A DNA stretch of 64,000 nt from positions 5,258,001 through 5,322,000 of the forward strand of contig NC_083587.1 of NCBI RefSeq assembly GCF_027579695.1, read 5' to 3'. Origin of the DNA: Neoarius graeffei. Taxonomy: Eukaryota; Chordata; Actinopteri; Siluriformes; Ariidae. The translations under genes and the position numbers were made by a program. Under the pieces are notes generated by a model that was given only the letters and a program-made list of their open reading frames with translations, was not told where the DNA came from and did no database searches. Of the stretch, positions 10,624-21,300 are shown piece by piece. Position 1 is the first letter of the stretch; the number at the start of each line of letters is the position of its first letter.

Positions 10624-11135
10624 TTTGTCTTCTTCGCGCTCTTGGCAGCCTTTTTGGGGGTCGACGGTTTTTTCGCCTTCTTCGGGCTCTTGGTACCTTT
10701 CTTGGCGGCGGCCTTCTTAGAAGACTTCTTGGCGGCGGGTTTCTTGGCCGCTACCTTCTTAGCGGCGGTTAGCTTTTTGGCGGCCGCCTTTCTGGCTTTG
10801 GGCACGGCTTTCTTGGCGGGCTTCTTGCCTTCGGTCTGCGTCTTGTTCAGCTTGAAAGAGCCAGACGCACCGGTCCCTTTGGTCTGCACCAGGACGCTTT
10901 TCCTCACAAGGTTCCTGACGGCGATTTTGACGCGGGAGTTGTTCTTCTCCACATCGTATCCGGTGGCCTGTAAAGCTTTCTTCAAGGCGGAGAGGGACAC
11001 GCCGCTCCTCTCCTGCGACGCAGAAACCGCTTTGATGATGAGCTCGCCGACGCTCGGGCCTGATTTCTTGGTCTTTGAAGCTGCTTTCTTCTTGGGCGCT
11101 TTGGCCGGCGCGGCGGCGGGAGCGACTTCTGCCAT
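10611..11135 (-). CDS. Linker histone H1, tail truncated by a MITE
   Basis: H1 binds linker DNA and the nucleosome dyad. The chosen start, [17 protein letters not shown], is the usual vertebrate H1 beginning; an in-frame ATG 21 codons upstream is not. The globular winged-helix domain runs from about residue 25 to 99 ([20 protein letters not shown], then [14 protein letters not shown], then [12 protein letters not shown]). The Lys/Ala-rich tail runs from about 100 onward. The frame now ends KKTKAQF with a stop, where AQF is read from MITE copy B, giving 174 residues instead of an expected ~197. The missing tail and the stem-loop lie beyond the MITE at 9790-9867 and 9744-9759. The protein might fold, but mRNA 3' processing is probably impaired. 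Confidence 0.9.
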   Translation of the reverse strand: MAEVAPAAAPAKAPKKKAASKTKKSGPSVGELIIKAVSASQERSGVSLSALKKALQATGYDVEKNNSRVKIAVRNLVRKSVLVQTKGTGASGSFKLNKTQTEGKKPAKKAVPKARKAAAKKLTAAKKVAAKKPAAKKSSKKAAAKKGTKSPKKAKKPSTPKKAAKSAKKTKAQF

Positions 11136-11262
11136 CTGGAAGCGAGTGAAACGCTGTGTGGGAAACGGAGGCCGGGGGCAGGGCTTAAAAGCGCTCATGA
11201 GAACGTTTGAGACTCAACCGCGCTGCCGCTGAGTGAGCGCGCTTCCGTCACACACTCGCACT

Positions 11263-11269
11263 TGTGTTT
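11263..11269 (-). promoter_or_regulatory. H1 box upstream of histone H1
   Basis: AAACACA on the minus strand, 128 bp before the H1 start codon. This is the H1-specific promoter element of vertebrate H1 genes. A TATA-like TTTTAAG lies closer to the start, at about 11186-11192. Confidence 0.75.
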
Positions 11270-11274
11270 TCTCA

Positions 11275-11880
11275 CGGCGTTTCTCGGCGAAAATAAGACT
11301 TGGAAGACAAGATCCAAAGTGATCGAGCACACGTTTAGCGAGAACGGGCTTTCTCGTTCTTCCCGAGCTCCAGCAGGCCCAGGTACAGACCGAGCGTGTC
11401 GCAAAGTGGCCATAAAACAGCACGGTGCGACTCGAGCCGGCGGGCTGCGCATTTTGTGCGATGCCATGTGTAAAAACGGGCTGAGAAACGGCGTGGCCGC
11501 TGTAAGCGCTCTGGGCTGAGTGGAAGGAAGGAGAGCCCTGTCAATGAGCCTGATGGATTTCCACTGTCCGAGTGTAGTGTGCAGTTTTGGAAACGGAGCT
11601 GCTTTTGTGCTGTGGAAAGCACAGCTTTGGAGTGAGTGTGCGCGCGCATGGGTGTCAGGGGTGTGTGTGTGTCAGGTGTGTGTGTGGTGTGTCAGGTGTT
11701 TGTGTGTCTATGTGGCGGAGTTGTGGTGTTGGATTTGGTGGAATTTGATGTGCCAACAGGAAGACTAGGCCAGGCGGAGACTCTGCTGCAGCCTTTTGGT
11801 TATTTTATTCCACACTCCTGGAGCTCTACTCGGACGACATCAAAAGAGATGTGAACCCGACTGTGGAATTCCTTCCTGAT
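11275..11880. other. Spacer between H1 promoter and the 31 bp arrays
   Basis: No gene supported. The left part is GC-rich and contains CCATAAAACAGC (about 11410), which could be a TATA box, but no histone coding sequence follows on either strand. A TG-rich stretch lies at 11628-11715. No H2B gene is here. Confidence 0.45.
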
Positions 11881-12567
11881 GCTATAATCCTAACACGAAT
11901 CACGTTGTGAAGCTATAACCCTAAAAATAATCACTTTGCGCAGCTACAACCCTAAAAATAATCACTTTGTGCAGCTAGAACCCTAAAAATAATCACTTTG
12001 CACAGCTATAACCCTAAAAATAATCACTTTGAGCAACTACAACCCTAAAAATAATCACTTTGCACAGCTAGAACCCTAAAAATAATCACTTTGCGCAGCT
12101 ACAACCCTAAAAATAATCACTTTGCGCAACTACAACCCTAAAAATAATCATTTTGTGCAACTACAACCCTAAAAATAATCATTTTGTGCAGCTAGAACCC
12201 AAAAAATAATCCTTTTGTGCAACTACAACCCTAAAAATAATCACTTTGCACAGCTAGAACCCTAAAAATAATCACTTTGTGCAGCTACAAGCCTAAAAAT
12301 AATCACTTTGCGCAACTACAACCCTAAAAATAATCCTTTTGTGCAACTACAACCCTAAAAATAATCATTTTGTGCAGCTAGAACCCAAAAAATAATCCTT
12401 TTGTGCAACTACAACCCTAAAAATAATCACTTTGTGCAGCTAGAACCCAAAAAATAATCCTTTTGTGCAACTACAACCCTAAAAATAATCACTTTGCACA
12501 GCTACAACCCTAAAAATAATAACTTCGCGCAGCTATAACCCTAAAATGAATCACTTTGGGCAGCTGT
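11881..12567 (-). repeat. Small 31 bp tandem array (about 22 units)
   Basis: The unit begins CAGCTACAACCCTAAAAATA and finishes with ATCACTTTGTG. Units differ at a few sites (CTACAA/CTAGAA/CTATAA and CACTTTG/CCTTTTG/CATTTTG). It is the reverse-orientation relative of the large array at 13759-44546: the two consensus units agree at 24 of 31 positions. The outermost units (CTAACACGAATCAC at the left edge, CTAAAATGAATCAC at the right) look more like the large array than the middle ones do. No ORF is possible because 31 is not a multiple of three. Confidence 0.93.
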
Positions 12568-13757
12568 AAGGACATTAGACACTGGATGCTGGAAAATAAC
12601 GAATTTACCGTCAGAATTTTTCTCGAATTATCTAAAGCTTTTGACAATGTTGATCACAATATACTACTCAATAAACTAAACTCCTATGGTTTTAAAGGTT
12701 TTGCCTTCCAATGGTTAAAAGATTATCTGTCCGATACAAAAGCAATATGTTTTTAGTAATAGTTTTGTCTCATCCCATAAAACTGCAACATGTGGAGTCC
12801 CTCAAGGATCCATACTTGGTCCTCTTTTGTTCTTGATTTATGTGAATGACCTCGCCTTGGTATGAGACAAAGGCCCAATCCCAATTCTAATTTCTACCCC
12901 TACCCCTCCGCCTTCCCCTCCGCCTTCCCCTTGGCCCTTCCCCTTGAAACTGAGCTACAAGGGATAGGGCTTGAAATTCAACCCTTACGTATTGGGATAG
13001 CCCTTCAACGATCGCATACGTCATCGCGTACCTCCATCAGCGTTTACGTTAGCAAAACGCGACGCGTCATTGGCTGCGACCAGCCGCTACAGTCAGAGCC
13101 AGAGGCAGAAATCTCTGCTGGCAGGGTGTGATTTGTTAACTAACACCACTGAATGGGATATCTTTGGCGCTTCGTGCACCACATCCGACAGAATGAGGTG
13201 TCAGAACACTCATGTAAACAATAAAAGCGAGAATAACAGAACAAAACGTACGCAGTAAAGCAACCGAAAACAATACTCGCTCCCAAAGCTTTTTAGCAGC
13301 AGCTTGGATTTCAGAAATCGCTGCTCATTCTCAGCTCGAAAGCGAATCAAGCGGCGTGTTTCCTCTGGATAACAACTTAAAACACGTAAATAATGGAGAA
13401 AATACATTTATGACAATCTTTCCCCGCGGGAACCGCCATCTTTCTGAAATCCGCATGAAATCTCGCTGAAATCCGCATGGCATTGTGGGAAATCACTCAA
13501 ACCCCTTCGTTCGGAGTCTGCTCCAGGAAAATCTCCGTTTGGAGGGGTACAGAAGCCCTACGCCTTCCCCTCCCCCTCCGCGTTAACTGGGATTGGGATA
13601 CCCCTACCCCTTCACGTGAACGCGCAAAATGGAGGGGAAGGGCTAAGGGGTTGGTCCAAGGGGTGAAATGGGATTCGGCCAAACTCTTTACATTACTATT
13701 TGCAGACGATACCAATCTATTCATGTCTCATAAAGAGTTTGATACACTGATAATAAT
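12568..13757 (+). mobile_element. LINE reverse transcriptase fragment split by a MITE
   Basis: The left part (about 12605-12871) encodes ELSKAFDNVDHNILLNKLNS, WLKDYLS and [20 protein letters not shown], the central RT motifs. After MITE copy C, translation resumes with KLFTLLFADDTNLFMSH at 13682, the catalytic FADD motif. The RT frame has internal breaks (a stop after KAICF and another after ALV). The type is CR1/Jockey-group. The first ~25 bp (AAGGACATTAGACACTGG) match the L2 LINE at about 62230-62255 and may be filler DNA from another element. It lies between the two 31 bp arrays. Confidence 0.8.
12872..13680 (-). mobile_element. Harbinger-like MITE, copy C, inside a LINE
   Basis: 809 bp, inverted relative to copies A and B. 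It begins GGCCCAATCCCAATTC and ends GAATCGGCC-type on the opposite strand (GGGATTCGGCC). It is flanked by AAA at 12869-12871 and 13681-13683. Counting AAA once restores continuous reading across the interrupted RT (DKLFTLLFADD), which supports a 3 bp target duplication. The exon-like frame is at 13210-13407 on the minus strand. Confidence 0.88.
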
Positions 13758-14659
13758 ACACAAAGTGATTCATGTTAACTTCATAGCTAAACAAAGTGAT
13801 TCATCTTAGCTTCAAAGCTACACAAAGTGATTCATGTTAAATTCATGACTGGACAGAGTGATTCATGTTAGCTTAATAGCTGAACGAAGTGATTCGTGTT
13901 AGCTTCCAAACTGCACAAAGTGATTCGTGTTAGCTTGATGGCTGCACAAAGTGATTCATGTTAGCTTCATAGCTGCAGAGTGATTCATATTAGCTTCAAG
14001 GCTGCACAAGTGATTTATGGTAGCTTCCTAGCTGCACAAAGTGATTCGTGTTAGCTTCATGGCTGCAAAAGGGATTCATGTTAGCTTCCTAGCTGCACAG
14101 AGTGATTCATATTAGCTTCAAGGCTGCACAAGTGATTCATGTTAGCTTCATGGCTGCACAAAATGATTCATCTTATCTTTATATCTGCAAAAAGTGATTC
14201 ATATTAGCTTCAAAGCTGCACAAAGAGAGTCATGGTTGCTTCATGGCTGCACAAAGTGATTCATGTTAGCTTCATAGCTACACAAAGTGATTCATGTTAG
14301 CTTCATAGCTGCACAAAGTGATTCATGTTAGCTTCAAGGCTGCACAAAGTGATTCATGATAGCTTCATGTCTGCACAAAGTGATTCATGTTATCTTTATG
14401 TCTGCAAAAAAGTGATTCATGTTAGCTTCATAGCTGTACAAAGTGATTCATGTTAGCTTCATTGCTGCATGAAGTGATTCATGTTAGCTTCAAAGCTGCA
14501 CAAAGTGATTCATGTTAGCTTCACAGCTGCCCAAAGTGATTCATGTTAGCTTCATAGCTGCACAAAGTGATTCATGTTAGCTTCAAAGCTACACAAAGAG
14601 ATTCATGTTAAATTCATGGCTGCACAGATTGATTCATGTTAGCTTCATTGCTGCATGAA

Positions 14660-17600
14660 GTGATTCATGTTAGCTTCATAGATGCACAAAGTGATTCATG
14701 TTAGCTTCATAACTGCACAAAGTGATTCATGTTAGCTTCATAGATGCACAAAGTGATTCATGTTAGCTTCATAGCTGCACAAAGTGAGTCATGTTAGCTT
14801 CATAGCTGCACAACATGATTCATGTTAGCTTTATAGCGACACAAAATAATTCGTGTTAGCTTCATAGCTGCACAAAGTGATTCATGGTAGCTTCATAGAT
14901 GCACAAAGTGATTCATGGTTACTTCATAGCTACACAAAGTGATTCATATTAGCTTCATCGCTGCACAAAGTGATTCATGATAGCTTCATAGATGCACAAA
15001 GTGATTCATGTTAGCTTCATAGATGCACAAAGTGATTCATGTTAGCTTCATAGCTGCACAAAGTGATTCATGTTAGCTTCATAGCTGCACAAAGTGATTC
15101 ATGATAGCTTCATAGATGCACAAAGTGATTCATGATAGCTTCATAGCTGCACAAAGTGATTCATATTAGCTTCATAGCTGCACAAAGTGATTCATGATAG
15201 CTTCATAGCTGCACAAAGTGATTCATATTAGCTTCATAGCTGCACAAAGTGATTCATGACAGCTTCATAGCTGCACAAAGTGATTCATATTAGCTTCATA
15301 GCTGCACAAAGTGATTCATGATAGCTTCATAGATGCACAAAGTGATTCATGTTAGCTTCATAGCTGCACAAAGTGATTCATGTTAGCTTCATAGCTGCAC
15401 AAAGTGATTCATGTTAGCTTCATAGCTGCACAAAGTGATTCATGATAGCTTCATAGATGCACAAAGTGATTCATGATAGCTTCATAGCTGCACAAAGTGA
15501 TTCATATTAGCTTCATAGCTGCACAAAGTGATTCATGACAGCTTCATAGCTGCACAAAGTGATTCATATTAGCTTCATAGCTGCACAAAGTGATTCATAT
15601 TAGCTTCATAGCTGCACAAAGTGATTCATGATAGCTTCATAGATGCACAAAGTGATTCATGTTAGCTTCATAGCTGCACAAAGTGATTCATGTTAGCTTC
15701 ATAGCTGCACAAAGTGATTCATGATAGCTTCATAGATGCACAAAGTGATTCATGATAGCTTCATAGCTGCACAAAGTGATTCATATTAGCTTCATAGCTG
15801 CACAAAGTGATTCATGACAGCTTCATCGCTGCACAAAGTGATTCATGTTAGCTTCATAGCTGCACAAAGTGATTCATGTGAGCTACATAGCTGCACAAAG
15901 TGATTCATGTTAGCTTCAAGGCTGCACAAAGTAATTGATGTTTGCTTCATGGTTGCACAACGTGATTCATGTTAGCTTCATAGCTGCACAAAGTGATTCA
16001 TGTTAGCTTCATAGCTGCACATAGTGATTCATGTTAGCTTCATAGCTGCACAAAGTGATTCATGTTTGCTTCATAACTGCACAAAGTGATTCATGTTAGC
16101 TACATAGCTGCACAAAGTGATTCATGTCACCTTCATAACTGCACAAAGTGATTCATATTACCTTCAAAGCTGCACAAAGTGATTCGTGTTAGCTTCATGG
16201 CTACACAAAGTGATTCATGGTAGCTTCATAGCTGCACAAAGTGATTCATGATAGCTTCATGTCTGCACAAAGTGATTCATGTTAGCTTCATAGCTGCACA
16301 AAGTGATTCATATTAGCTTCATAGCTGCACAAAGTGATTCATGATAGCTTCATAGATGCACAAAGTGAGTCATGTGAGCTTCATAGCTGCACAAAGTGAG
16401 TCATATTTGCTTCATAGCTGCACAATGTGATTCGTCTTAGCTTCATAGCTACACAAAGTGATTCATGTTAGCTTCATAGCGACACAAAGTGATTCATGTT
16501 AGCTTCATAGATGCACAAAGTGATTCATGTTAGCTTCATAACTGCACAAAGTGATTCATGTTAGCTTCATAGATGCACAAAGTGATTCATGTTAGCTTCA
16601 TAGCTGCACAAAGTGAGTCATGTTAGCTTCATAGCTGCACAACATGATTCATGTTAGCTTTATAGCGACACAAAATAATTCGTGTTAGCTTCATAGCTGC
16701 ACAAAGTGATTCATGGTAGCTTCATAGATGCACAAAGTGATTCATGGTTACTTCATAGCTACACAAAGTGATTCATATTAGCTTCATCGCTGCACAAAGT
16801 GATTCATGATAGCTTCATAGATGCACAAAGTGATTCATGTTAGCTTCATAGATGCACAAAGTGATTCATGTTAGCTTCATAGCTGCACAAAGTGATTCAT
16901 GTTAGCTTCATAGCTGCACAAAGTGATTCATGATAGCTTCATAGATGCACAAAGTGATTCATGATAGCTTCATAGCTGCACAAAGTGATTCATATTAGCT
17001 TCATAGCTGCACAAAGTGATTCATGATAGCTTCATAGCTGCACAAAGTGATTCATATTAGCTTCATAGCTGCACAAAGTGATTCATGACAGCTTCATAGC
17101 TGCACAAAGTGATTCATATTAGCTTCATAGCTGCACAAAGTGATTCATGATAGCTTCATAGATGCACAAAGTGATTCATGTTAGCTTCATAGCTGCACAA
17201 AGTGATTCATGTTAGCTTCATAGCTGCACAAAGTGATTCATGTTAGCTTCATAGCTGCACAAAGTGATTCATGATAGCTTCATAGATGCACAAAGTGATT
17301 CATGATAGCTTCATAGCTGCACAAAGTGATTCATATTAGCTTCATAGCTGCACAAAGTGATTCATGACAGCTTCATAGCTGCACAAAGTGATTCATATTA
17401 GCTTCATAGCTGCACAAAGTGATTCATATTAGCTTCATAGCTGCACAAAGTGATTCATGATAGCTTCATAGATGCACAAAGTGATTCATGTTAGCTTCAT
17501 AGCTGCACAAAGTGATTCATGTTAGCTTCATAGCTGCACAAAGTGATTCATGATAGCTTCATAGATGCACAAAGTGATTCATGATAGCTTCATAGCTGCA

Positions 17601-18310
17601 CAAAGTGATTCATATTAGCTTCATAGCTGCACAAAGTGATTCATGACAGCTTCATCGCTGCACAAAGTGATTCATGTTAGCTTCATAGCTGCACAAAGTG
17701 ATTCATGTGAGCTACATAGCTGCACAAAGTGATTCATGTTAGCTTCAAGGCTGCACAAAGTAATTGATGTTTGCTTCATGGTTGCACAACGTGATTCATG
17801 TTAGCTTCATAGCTGCACAAAGTGATTCATGTTAGCTTCATAGCTGCACATAGTGATTCATGTTAGCTTCATAGCTGCACAAAGTGATTCATGTTTGCTT
17901 CATAACTGCACAAAGTGATTCATGTTAGCTACATAGCTGCACAAAGTGATTCATGTCACCTTCATAACTGCACAAAGTGATTCATATTACCTTCAAAGCT
18001 GCACAAAGTGATTCGTGTTAGCTTCATGGCTACACAAAGTGATTCATGGTAGCTTCATAGCTGCACAAAGTGATTCATGATAGCTTCATGTCTGCACAAA
18101 GTGATTCATGTTAGCTTCATAGCTGCACAAAGTGATTCATATTAGCTTCATAGCTGCACAAAGTGATTCATGATAGCTTCATAGATGCACAAAGTGAGTC
18201 ATGTGAGCTTCATAGCTGCACAAAGTGAGTCATATTTGCTTCATAGCTGCACAATGTGATTCGTCTTAGCTTCATAGCTACACAAAGTGATTCATGTTAG
18301 CTTCATAGCG
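14660..18310 (+). repeat. Higher-order duplication, period 1,829 bp (59 units)
   Basis: Rare variant landmarks recur at exactly 1,829 bp: TTATAGCGACACAAAATAAT at 14831 and 16660, and TTCGTCTTAG at 16431 and 18260. 1,829 is 59 x 31. The blocks are about 14660-16488 and 16489-18310 and look almost identical, so the duplication is young. Inside each block, shorter series (CATGATAG / CATATTAG / CATGACAG units) repeat every 5-10 units. Confidence 0.85.
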
Positions 18311-21300
18311 ACACAAAGTGAGTCATGTTTGCTTCATAGCTGCACAAAGTGAGTCATATTTGCTTCATAGCTGCACAATGTGATTCGTGTTAGCTTCATA
18401 GCTACACAAAGTGATTCATGGTAGCTTCATAGCTGCACAAAGTGAGTCATATTTGCTTCATAGCTGCACAATGTAATTCGTGTTAGCTTCATAGCTACAC
18501 AAAGTGATTCATGGTAGCTTCATAGCTGCACAAAGTGAGTCATATTTGCTTCATAGCTGCACAAAGTGATTCGTGTTAGCTTCAAGGCTGCACAAAGTGA
18601 ATCATGTTAGCTTCATAGATGCACAATGTGATTCGTGTTAGCTTCATAGCTACACAAAGTGATTCATGGTAGCTTCATAGCTATACAAAGTGATTCGTGT
18701 TAGCTTCATAGCTACACAAAGTTATTCATGGTAGCTTCCTAGATGCATAAAGTGATTCATGCTTGCTTCATGGCTGCACAAAGTGATTCATGTTAGCTTC
18801 ATAGCTGCACAAAGTGATTCATGTTAGCTTCATAGCTGCACAAAGTGATTCATGTTAGCTTCATAGCTGCACAAAGTGATTCATGTTAGCTACATAGCTG
18901 CACAACGTGATTCATGTTACCTTCATAACTGCACAAAGTGATTCATATTAGCTTCAAAGCTGCACAAAGTGATTCGTGTTAGCTTCATAGCTACACAAAG
19001 TGATTCATGTTAGCTTCATAACTGCACAAAGTGATTCATATTAGCTTCAAAGCTGCACAAAGTGATTCGTGTTAGCTTCATAACTGCAGAAAAGTGATTC
19101 ATGTTAGCTTCATAACTGCACAAAGTGATTCATATTAGCTTCATAGCTGCACAAAGTGATTCATGTTAGCTTCATAGCTACACAAAGTGATTCATGTTAG
19201 CTTCATAACTGCACAAAGTGATTCATATTAGCTTCAAAGCTGCACAAAGTGATTCGTGTTAGCTTCATAGCTACACAAAGTGATTCATGGTAGCTTCATA
19301 GCTGCACAAAGTGATTCATGTTAGCTTCATAGATGCACAAAGTGAGTCATGGTAGCTTCATAGCTGCACAAAGTGAGTCATATTTGCTTCATAGCTGCAC
19401 AACGTGATTCGTGTTAGCTTCATAGCTACACAAAGTGATTCATGTTAGCTTCATAGCGACACAAAGTGATTCATGTTAGCTTCATAGCTACACAAAGTGA
19501 TTCATGTTAGTTTCTTAGCTGCACAAAGTGAGTCATATTTGCTTCATAGCTGCACAATGTGATTCGTGTTAGCTTCATAGCTGCACAAAGTGATTCATGG
19601 TAGCTTCATAGCTGCACAAAGTTATTCATGGTAGCTTCATAGATGCATAAAGTGATTCATGCTTGCTTCATGGCTGCACAAAATGATTCATGTTATCTTT
19701 ATATCTGCAAAAAGTGATTCATGTTAGCTTCAAGGCTGCACAAAGTGATTCATGTTAGCTTTATATCTGCAAAAAGTGATTCATGTTTGCTTCATGGCGG
19801 CACAAAGTGATTCATGTTAGCTTTATGTCTGCAAAAAAGTGATTCATGTTAGCTTCAAAGCTCCACAAAGTAAGTCATGTTAGCTTCATAGCTACACAAA
19901 GTGATCATGTTAGCTTCATAGCTGCACAAAGTGATTCATGATAGCTTCATAGATGCACAAAGTGATTCATGATAGCTTCATAGCTGCACAAAGTGATTCA
20001 TATTAGCTTCATAGCTGCACAAAGTGATTCATGACAGCTTCATAGCTGCACAAAGTGATTCATATTAGCTTCATAGCTGCACAAAGTGATTCATATTAGG
20101 TTCATAGCTGCACAAAGTGATTCATGATAGCTTCATAGATGCACAAAGTGATTCATGTTAGCTTCATAGCTGCACAAAGTGATTCATGTTAGCGTCATAG
20201 CTGCACAATGTGATTCATGATAGCTTCATAGATGCACAAAGTGATTCATGATAGCTTCATAGCTGCACAAAGTGATTCATATTAGCTTCATAGCTGCACA
20301 AAGTGATTCATGACAGCTTCATCGCTGCACAAAGTGATTCATGTTAGCTTTATATCTGCAAAAAGTGATTCATGTTTGCTTCATGGCGGCACAAAGTGAT
20401 TCATGTTAGCTTTATGTCTGCAAAAAACTGATTCATGTTAGCTTCATGGCTGCACAAAGTGATTCATGTTAGCTTCAAAGCTACAAAGAGTAAGTCATGT
20501 TAGCTTCATAGCTACACAAAGTGATTTTTGTTAGCTTCATAGCTGCACAAAGTGATTCATGTTAGCTTCAAGGCTGCACAAAGTGATTCATGTTTGCTTC
20601 ATGGTTGCACAAAGTGATTCATGTTAGCTTCATAGCTGCACAAAGTGATTCATGTTAGCTACATAGCTGCACAAAGTGATTCATGTCACCTTCATAACTG
20701 CACAAAGTGATTCATATTAGCTTCAAAGCTGCACAAAGTGATTCGTGTTAGCTTCATGGCTACACAAAGTGATTCATGATAGCTTCATGTCTGCACAAAG
20801 TGACTCATGTTAGCTTCATGTCTGCACAAAGTGACTCATGTTAGCTTCATAGCTGCACAAAGTGATTCATATTAGCTTCATAGCTGCACAAAGTGATTCA
20901 TGATAGCTTCATAGATGCACAAAGTGAGTCATGTGAGCTTCATAGCTGCACAAAGTGAGTCATATTTGCTTCATAGCTGCACAATGTGATTCGTGTTAGC
21001 TTCATAACTACACAAAGTGATTCATGTTAGCTTCATAGCGACACAAAGTGAGTCATGTTTGCTTCATAGCTGCACAAAGTGAGTCATATTTGCTTCATAG
21101 CTGCACAATGTGATTCGTGTTAGCTTCATAGCTACACAAAGTGATTCATGGTAGCTTCATAGCTGCACAAAGTGAGTCATATTTGCTTCATACCTGCACA
21201 ATGTAATTCGTGTTAGCTTCATAGCTACACAAAGTGATTCATGGTAGCTTCATAGCTGCACAAAGTGAGTCATATTTGCTTCATAGCTGCACAAAGTGAT

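Noticed and set aside
11135-11198. Upstream in-frame ATG of H1 ([12 protein letters not shown])
   Set aside because: Vertebrate H1 starts MAEVAP or similar; the 21 extra residues are leader sequence with no H1 similarity.
10642-11232. 196-codon plus-strand frame over H1, rich in Phe/Leu/Ala
   Set aside because: It is the complement of Lys/Ala codons of H1 and gives an artificial hydrophobic protein.
11263-11500. A further histone gene right of H1 (CCATAAAAC as TATA)
   Set aside because: No histone coding sequence follows on either strand.
11881-12567. Interstitial telomere repeat
   Set aside because: Only one CCCTAA per 31 bp; not tandem hexamers.
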